Below, in pieces: positions 31,641-36,059 of a DNA stretch of 36,059 bases. Made by a program: the position numbers and the translations under genes. The notes under the pieces were generated by a model, which did no database searches, was not told the origin of the DNA, and saw only the letters and a list, made by a program, of their open reading frames with translations. Within the stretch, counting starts at the first letter, position 1. Every line of letters starts with the position of its first letter. This DNA comes from Deltaproteobacteria bacterium (GTDB lineage Bacteria; Myxococcota_A; Polyangia; Haliangiales; Haliangiaceae). The stretch is taken from contig JANXOM010000339.1 in the NCBI GenBank assembly GCA_025353585.1, positions 1-36,059 on the forward strand, read 5' to 3'.

Positions 31641-32138
31641 GTGAAGGTCCTGATCGAAGACGAATTCGCGGGGATCGACCTCGCCGGCTACGAGGCGCTC
31701 TACTTCGACGAGCCGTTCAACATCGCCGTCGGAGAGGCGCTGCAGATGGGGCGCCGCCTCGTGAAGATCGAGCGCGGGGCCGAACGCATTGTCCGACATG
31801 TCGCATACGAACCGAGGCGCGAACCGGAGACCGAAGCGGCGAAGGCGTTCGGCACGTCGCGCGCGAGCTTCGTCGAGGAGCTCGACTACGACCTGCGGAC
31901 GCACGTCGGTGAGTGGCGGACGATCCCGAACATGATGCCGGACCGGGTCAAGAACACCGGGACGATCGCGATCACCCCGACCGCGGGCGGCGTGAAGCGG
32001 ACCGTGCGCAGCGACGTGACGATCAAGATGTTCGGGTTCGGCGGGCTGATCGAGCGCGCGGTGACGGGCGAGATCGTGCGGAGCTACACGAAGACGACCG
32101 ACTTCACGCGGGCGTGGATCGCGAAGCTCGCGCGGTGA
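31641..32138 (+). CDS. DUF2505 family protein
   Basis: A 165-residue protein of the DUF2505 family, which has an SRPBCC/START-like fold that can hold hydrophobic ligands. Seen: an N-terminal 'IEDEFAGIDLAGYEALYFDEPF', the alternating beta segments 'TIAITPTAGGVKRTVRSDV' and the C-terminal helix 'IVRSYTKTTDFTRAWI'. GTG 31641 begins the conserved part; an ATG at 31557 would add 28 unconserved residues. It diverges from the giant synthase gene and so may share its control region. A lipid-binding helper is a reasonable guess, but no function is known for the family. Its last 35 bases overlap the 3' end of the converging methyltransferase gene. Confidence 0.75.
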   Translation: MKVLIEDEFAGIDLAGYEALYFDEPFNIAVGEALQMGRRLVKIERGAERIVRHVAYEPRREPETEAAKAFGTSRASFVEELDYDLRTHVGEWRTIPNMMPDRVKNTGTIAITPTAGGVKRTVRSDVTIKMFGFGGLIERAVTGEIVRSYTKTTDFTRAWIAKLAR

Positions 32139-32910
32139 ACACGACGGTCGGCGTGGCCTGGTCGGCGTACGGCAGCGCCCACGCGCGCGCCACGTCACCC
32201 GAGCCGAGCGCGGCGACCTCGGTGAAGCCGGCGGCGCGCAGCTCGCGCAGGACATCGGCGCGCGTGCGGAGATCTTTCTCGAACGAGCGGCCGCCGGTGA
32301 AGCGCTTCATCGCGGCCTCGAGCGCGCGGCCGGCGAGCCCGGGCGGCGGCTCCTCGTCGCGCGGCGTGAGATCGAAGACGAAGCGCGCGGACGTGACGGC
32401 CGCGACCTTGGCGAACAGGCGCGCGCGCGCGGGCGCGTCGAGGTACATGAGCAGGCCCTCGGCGATGACGAGATCGGCGGGCGGGAACGGAGCCTCGGCG
32501 ACGTCTCCCGCGACGAGCTCGTAGTTCGGGCGCGCGAGCACGGCGCGGCCGGCGGCGGTGCGCGCGAGGAGCGTGCGCTTGTGGGCGCTGACGGCGGCGA
32601 GGTCCATCTCGAGATAGTGGACGGCCGGATCGGCGCTGACGGCGGCGCCGCGGCGGGACAGCCCGGCGGCGAGCTCGAGCACGCGGCGCGGCGCGGCGTC
32701 AGCGAGCAGGTGATCGATCATCGCGTGCCGGTGGAGGAGCGCGATCCGCAGCGGCGTGCGCGGGCGCAGGAGGGTCGCCGCCGCGAGCGCGGCGTTCGTG
32801 ACGTCGAAGACGCGTTGCGCGTCGGGGGTCGCGAAGAGCTCGGCGCACGGCAGCTTGCCCCACGCCCACACGGCGGAGGTGTACTGCGCGGTGATCGACA
32901 GATCGCCCAT
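32104..32910 (-). CDS. PPM/leucine-carboxyl-type SAM methyltransferase
   Basis: A 268-residue SAM methyltransferase of the leucine carboxyl methyltransferase (PPM/LCM) family. Seen: the family motif 'RVLELAAGLSRRG' in place of the usual GxGxG loop, 'YLEMDLAAV' as the acidic SAM-ribose contact, 'VAGDVAEA' and 'IAEGLLMYLD'. Members methylate carboxylates or small natural products. ATG 32910 shares a base with the stop of the upstream lipoprotein gene (TGATG), so the two are co-transcribed. The 3' end overlaps the DUF2505 gene by 35 bases in the opposite direction. The substrate is unknown. Confidence 0.87.
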   Translation of the reverse strand: MGDLSITAQYTSAVWAWGKLPCAELFATPDAQRVFDVTNAALAAATLLRPRTPLRIALLHRHAMIDHLLADAAPRRVLELAAGLSRRGAAVSADPAVHYLEMDLAAVSAHKRTLLARTAAGRAVLARPNYELVAGDVAEAPFPPADLVIAEGLLMYLDAPARARLFAKVAAVTSARFVFDLTPRDEEPPPGLAGRALEAAMKRFTGGRSFEKDLRTRADVLRELRAAGFTEVAALGSGDVARAWALPYADQATPTVVFTARASRSTPA

Positions 32911-34184
32911 CAGCGCCGCCGGCGCAGGACGAGCGCCAGCCCGAGCCCGAGCCCGCCGCCGCCGCCGCCGCCGTCGCATCCGCCGCCCTCCGGCGCACCG
33001 CCACCGCCGCCGGTCCCCGCATCCGGCAGCGTGGGCCCGCCGCGGTCATCCGCCGGCGTCACGCGCAGCGCGTCGAACGCGAGGTGCGTCATCGCCTGGC
33101 CCGCTTCGCCCGTGTTATCTCCGAGCCGCACGCGCTCGTCCGCGGCCGGGTCACCGGTGAAGTCGAACGTCCCGAGCGGCACGAAGCCCGAGCCCGTTGC
33201 CTGGTCCACGACGACGACGTCGACCGCCGCGCCGTGGTGCACCTCGTAGCGCGCCGTCGTGGACTGCGCGAAGGCGCCGCCCTCGACATAGGTCTCGAGT
33301 AAAAATTTCCCCGCGCGCCCCGGGCGGATGCGCCACTCCGCGTAGTTCGACGGCGCGGCCGCGCTCGTCGTCACGGTCCACTCGAGGCCGCCGCCATAGC
33401 CGGCCGTGGTCTCGCGCCGCCAGAACCGCGGATCGCCCGCCGCGAGGTAGCACTCGGTGCGCGTGTCGATCACGCCGTCGGCGGGGAGGCCCGCGCACCG
33501 CTCGGCGGTGGCCCAGAAGTCCGAGCCGAGCTCGGCGTACACGGCGAGCGCGTTGTCGCGATAGGCGTTGCCGCGCGAGACGCACGTCGCGCTCGTCGAG
33601 CAGCAGCCGTTGTAGCGGCACGCCATGAGGTGCGCCCACGCCTGCATCTCCGGCGCGCTCGCCGCCATCGGCACGCTGTCCATCCACGCGGTCGCGGAGG
33701 CCCAGTCGCTGACGCCGGCGATGTCCGACTCCGCCTTGTCGACGACGAAGCTCACGGCGAGCGCCGCGTTGCCGTCGACCGTGAGCACGCGGTCGCCGTA
33801 CGTCGAGAGCGTCTGCGCGTACGTGCCGGCGTCGAACTGGAACATGCCGAGCCCGCCCTGCTCGAGGCTGCACGCGCCATCGCCGCCGCCCGCGATCACC
33901 GCGCCGCCCGCGCAGTCCGGCGAGACGGGGCCCGCGCACGCGCTCGGCGCCTCGCTGTAGCAGTGGGCGAGGCCGGTCTCGCTCGTCGCCACGCCGCCGA
34001 GGAGCGCGGCGTTGTGGAGGCCCATCTGCGCGGCGACGTCGCGGATCGTCGCCAGGCGCGCGTGGCGGACGGCGTCGGTCAGGGCTTGCTCGGCCGTGCT
34101 CGTCGTCGGCCCGGCGTCGTCAGCGGCCGTGCAGCCGGACGCGAGAGACAAGGCCACGGCTCCGATGCGGGCTCCCCAGCGCAT
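32910..34184 (-). CDS. Golvesin-domain lipoprotein with lysozyme-like domain and MYXO-CTERM-like tag
   Basis: A 424-residue exported protein. A signal peptide ends in 'LASGC' with Cys18 as likely lipidation site. Residues about 45-230 look like a lytic-transglycosylase/lysozyme fold: Glu69 in 'ATSETGLAHC' and 'GGLGMFQFD', with many Cys in a disulfide-rich part. Residues about 255-380 match the golvesin C-terminal domain ('GYGGGLEWTVT', 'AEWRIRP', 'YEVHH'). The end is a Gly-rich Cys segment, a short hydrophobic helix and four Arg, the MYXO-CTERM style of tag of Myxococcota, which predicts sorting to the cell surface. ATG 34184 was chosen over the longer frame because the signal peptide starts there. 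Peptidoglycan as substrate is an inference from the fold. Confidence 0.82.
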   Translation of the reverse strand: MRWGARIGAVALSLASGCTAADDAGPTTSTAEQALTDAVRHARLATIRDVAAQMGLHNAALLGGVATSETGLAHCYSEAPSACAGPVSPDCAGGAVIAGGGDGACSLEQGGLGMFQFDAGTYAQTLSTYGDRVLTVDGNAALAVSFVVDKAESDIAGVSDWASATAWMDSVPMAASAPEMQAWAHLMACRYNGCCSTSATCVSRGNAYRDNALAVYAELGSDFWATAERCAGLPADGVIDTRTECYLAAGDPRFWRRETTAGYGGGLEWTVTTSAAAPSNYAEWRIRPGRAGKFLLETYVEGGAFAQSTTARYEVHHGAAVDVVVVDQATGSGFVPLGTFDFTGDPAADERVRLGDNTGEAGQAMTHLAFDALRVTPADDRGGPTLPDAGTGGGGGAPEGGGCDGGGGGGGLGLGLALVLRRRR

Positions 34185-34266
34185 GCGGCAGCATATGCGA
34201 AGCGCGGCGCCGCACACGAATCCTTAATGGCGGTTTAGGCGTCTGCGCGGGAACGTCAGGACCCGC

Positions 34267-36059
34267 GTGCTACCAAGATGCGTGGCTCGCCTGCCGCGTC
34301 GCCCCGCCGTCTCCGCGGCCCGCCCGGCCGCCGCGCGCTGGCCGTGGCTGCTCGCGGGGCTCGTCGCGCTCGCCGCGTCGTTCGCCGCGTACCGGCTCGC
34401 GAACCGCGGTCCGCGCCTGCCCGACGCGGCCGTACCTCCCCCGGCCCACACCATGGCGGCGCCATCGCCGAGCCCGCCGCGGCCGCCGCGGCCCGCCGCG
34501 GTGGCCGTCGCGGCGAACCCGTACATCGGCAGCGCCGCGTGCGGCGAGTGCCACCCGAAGGAGCTCGCCGGGTGGCAGCGCAGCTGGCACGCGCGCGCCC
34601 TGGCCCCCGCGACCGGCGCCGCGGTGGTCGGCGACTTCGCGGACGCGACGTTCACGGGGACGTCGAGCGAGGCCACGATGACGCGCGTCGCGGGCGCGCC
34701 GACGATGAAGACCCGCGGGCCGGACGGCACGCTCGCGGACTACGCGATCGCGTGGGTCATCGGCGGCAAGCGCATGCAGGACACCGTCACCGTGTTCCCC
34801 GACGGACGCTGGCAGGTGCTCCCGGTCTACTTCCACGTCGCGGACAAGAAGTGGGTCGACTACACCGAGGCCAAGCAGGGCAAGGTCACGCCGGAGCACC
34901 CGTTCTGGTGGTCGAACGCACGGCGCATGGCGAACCACGAGTGCCTCGACTGCCACACGACGAACCTGCGCGTCACGCACGACGACGCGTCGGGGGCGTG
35001 GACCACGACAGCTTCGGACTTCAGTGTCGCGTGCGAGTCGTGCCATGGACCGGGCGGGCACCACGGCGACACGTCGAAGCCCGCGGACATCATCCACCCG
35101 ACGCACGCGGGCGCGCTCGGCGTCACGGCGTGCGCGCGCTGTCACGGGCCGCGGCAGCCGCTGTGGCCGCTGCTCGATCCCGAGCATCCATTCCGCCTCG
35201 GCGAGGACTACGACGAGGCCTACGATCCGATCGTCGTCACGCTGCCGGGCGGCGGCACCTCGAGCGACTTCTTCGCCGATGGCCGCCCCGCGACCTCGAG
35301 CTTCGAGTACCAGGCGATGCTGCAGTCGCCGTGCTACCGCAAGGGCGGCGCGACGTGCCTGACATGCCACACGGCGCCGCACGCGCCCGGCCCCGACGGC
35401 AAGCCGCGCCACGCCGAGCTGCGCGACACGCCCGACAAGCTCTGTCGCGGCTGCCACCCGACGATCGCGGCCACGCACGCGCACCACACGGCGGCGGCGG
35501 CGCGGCAGTGCGTCGCGTGCCACATGCCGCCGGTCGTCAGCGGCGTGCTCGACCACTTTGCCGACCACGCGATCGATGTCCCCGATCTCGTGACGACGGC
35601 GAAGCACGGCGTGCCGAACGCGTGCGCGGTCTGCCACGCCGACAAGAAACCAGAGGACCTGGCCACCGCTCTCGCGGCGTGGTGGCCCGACGCGGCCGCG
35701 CGCGGCGCACGCCGCGAGCGGCTCGCCGATGCGCTCGACGAGACGACAGCCGCCGCGAGCGCGCCGGCCTTGCGCGCGGTCATCGCGGACGCGGCCGAGG
35801 CCCCGACCTTGCGCGGCGCGGCCGCGATCCTGCTTGCCCGGCGCGTCCACGCCGCGGCCGAGCGCGACCTCCTGCCGCTGCTCGCCAGCGAGCTCACCGT
35901 GCTGCGGGCCAAGGGCTGCGAGGCGCTCGGCGCGGCGCGCGCCCCCGCGACGGGCGATGCGGTCGCCGCGCTGCTGGCCGACCGCTCGCTCCGCGTGCGG
36001 CTCGCGTGCGCGCTCGCCCTGTACGACATGCACGCCGCGCGCGGCGAGCCGGCGCTGGC
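34267..36059 (+). CDS. Octaheme c-type cytochrome, partial at window end
   Basis: The reading frame is open from GTG 34267 to the window end (597 codons, 3' end missing). GTG 34267 has an AGGA site five bases upstream; GTG 34282 is an alternative. An N-terminal membrane anchor (about 24-43) and a Pro-rich linker precede eight CxxCH heme sites with Cys at 92, 226, 256, 289, 364, 393, 415 and 453, including 'CGECH', 'CLDCH', 'CESCH', 'CARCH'. After about 470 the sequence turns to Ala/Arg/Leu helices resembling HEAT repeats. This fits the multiheme cytochromes of Myxococcota/Desulfo-type organisms with CxxCH plus helical repeat C-termini. It should sit outside the cytoplasmic membrane and transfer electrons. 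It is divergent from the golvesin gene and apparently unrelated to the lipid operons. The frame was read directly from the bases. Confidence 0.85.
   Translation, partial: MLPRCVARLPRRPAVSAARPAAARWPWLLAGLVALAASFAAYRLANRGPRLPDAAVPPPAHTMAAPSPSPPRPPRPAAVAVAANPYIGSAACGECHPKELAGWQRSWHARALAPATGAAVVGDFADATFTGTSSEATMTRVAGAPTMKTRGPDGTLADYAIAWVIGGKRMQDTVTVFPDGRWQVLPVYFHVADKKWVDYTEAKQGKVTPEHPFWWSNARRMANHECLDCHTTNLRVTHDDASGAWTTTASDFSVACESCHGPGGHHGDTSKPADIIHPTHAGALGVTACARCHGPRQPLWPLLDPEHPFRLGEDYDEAYDPIVVTLPGGGTSSDFFADGRPATSSFEYQAMLQSPCYRKGGATCLTCHTAPHAPGPDGKPRHAELRDTPDKLCRGCHPTIAATHAHHTAAAARQCVACHMPPVVSGVLDHFADHAIDVPDLVTTAKHGVPNACAVCHADKKPEDLATALAAWWPDAAARGARRERLADALDETTAAASAPALRAVIADAAEAPTLRGAAAILLARRVHAAAERDLLPLLASELTVLRAKGCEALGAARAPATGDAVAALLADRSLRVRLACALALYDMHAARGEPAL

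Overview
This is a GC-rich, gene-dense window that looks like the chromosome of a myxobacterium (phylum Myxococcota). The clearest clue is the protein at 32910-34184. It ends in a Cys/Gly-rich stretch, a short hydrophobic helix and a run of Arg, which is the MYXO-CTERM style of sorting tag. Long operons with 4-base stop/start overlaps, many GTG starts, a golvesin-type domain and PUFA-synthase-like multidomain enzymes fit the same group. No rRNA, tRNA, CRISPR array, insertion sequence or phage gene was seen.

Layout. (1) 17-4833: a TetR regulator divergent from a DrrA/DrrB-type ABC exporter, a converging EVE-domain/metallo-hydrolase pair, and an iron superoxide dismutase with a hairpin after its stop. 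(2) 4883-14598, plus strand: eleven tightly packed genes. In order they are ferredoxin, ferritin-like di-iron oxidase of desaturase type, Tat/lipoprotein, fused ketosynthase plus inactive ketosynthase, acyl carrier protein, a GcvT-like folate-family protein, FabG, FabD, FabZ, a repeat-rich lipoprotein and a nitroreductase. This is a dedicated type II fatty-acid/polyketide line with no recognisable FabI/FabK-type enoyl reductase. (3) 14599-14874: an intergenic element with four copies of a ~32-bp repeat in + + - - orientation around a perfect hairpin, exactly where two operons converge. (4) 14875-31494, minus strand: nine overlapping or nearly abutting genes. Two giant PUFA/heterocyst-glycolipid-like synthases come first: tandem NPD-KS-AT-ACP-KR, then KS-AT-DH-PPTase. 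A discrete ACP, two paralogous alpha/beta hydrolases, a glycosyltransferase, a membrane-attached methyltransferase, a membrane-anchored PD-(D/E)XK-like protein and a zinc-ribbon membrane protein follow. (5) 31495-36059: a divergent DUF2505 protein, a PPM-family methyltransferase overlapping it tail to tail, a golvesin-domain lipoprotein, and an octaheme c-type cytochrome that runs off the window end.

How it fits together (inference). The minus operon has what is needed to build a long acyl chain, activate its own carrier proteins through the fused PPTase, release the chain through a hydrolase, and glycosylate and methylate it. That suggests a secondary glycolipid. The plus operon makes a second acyl chain. 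With no enoyl reductase of its own, this could be a polyene/unsaturated chain, or one reduced in trans, and the ferredoxin/di-iron pair could oxidise it. The two operons may act on one product or may only be neighbours; sequence alone cannot decide. The least conventional points are the GcvT-like protein inside a fatty-acid operon, the KS-pseudoKS fusion, and the tandem NPD domains fused to a synthase.
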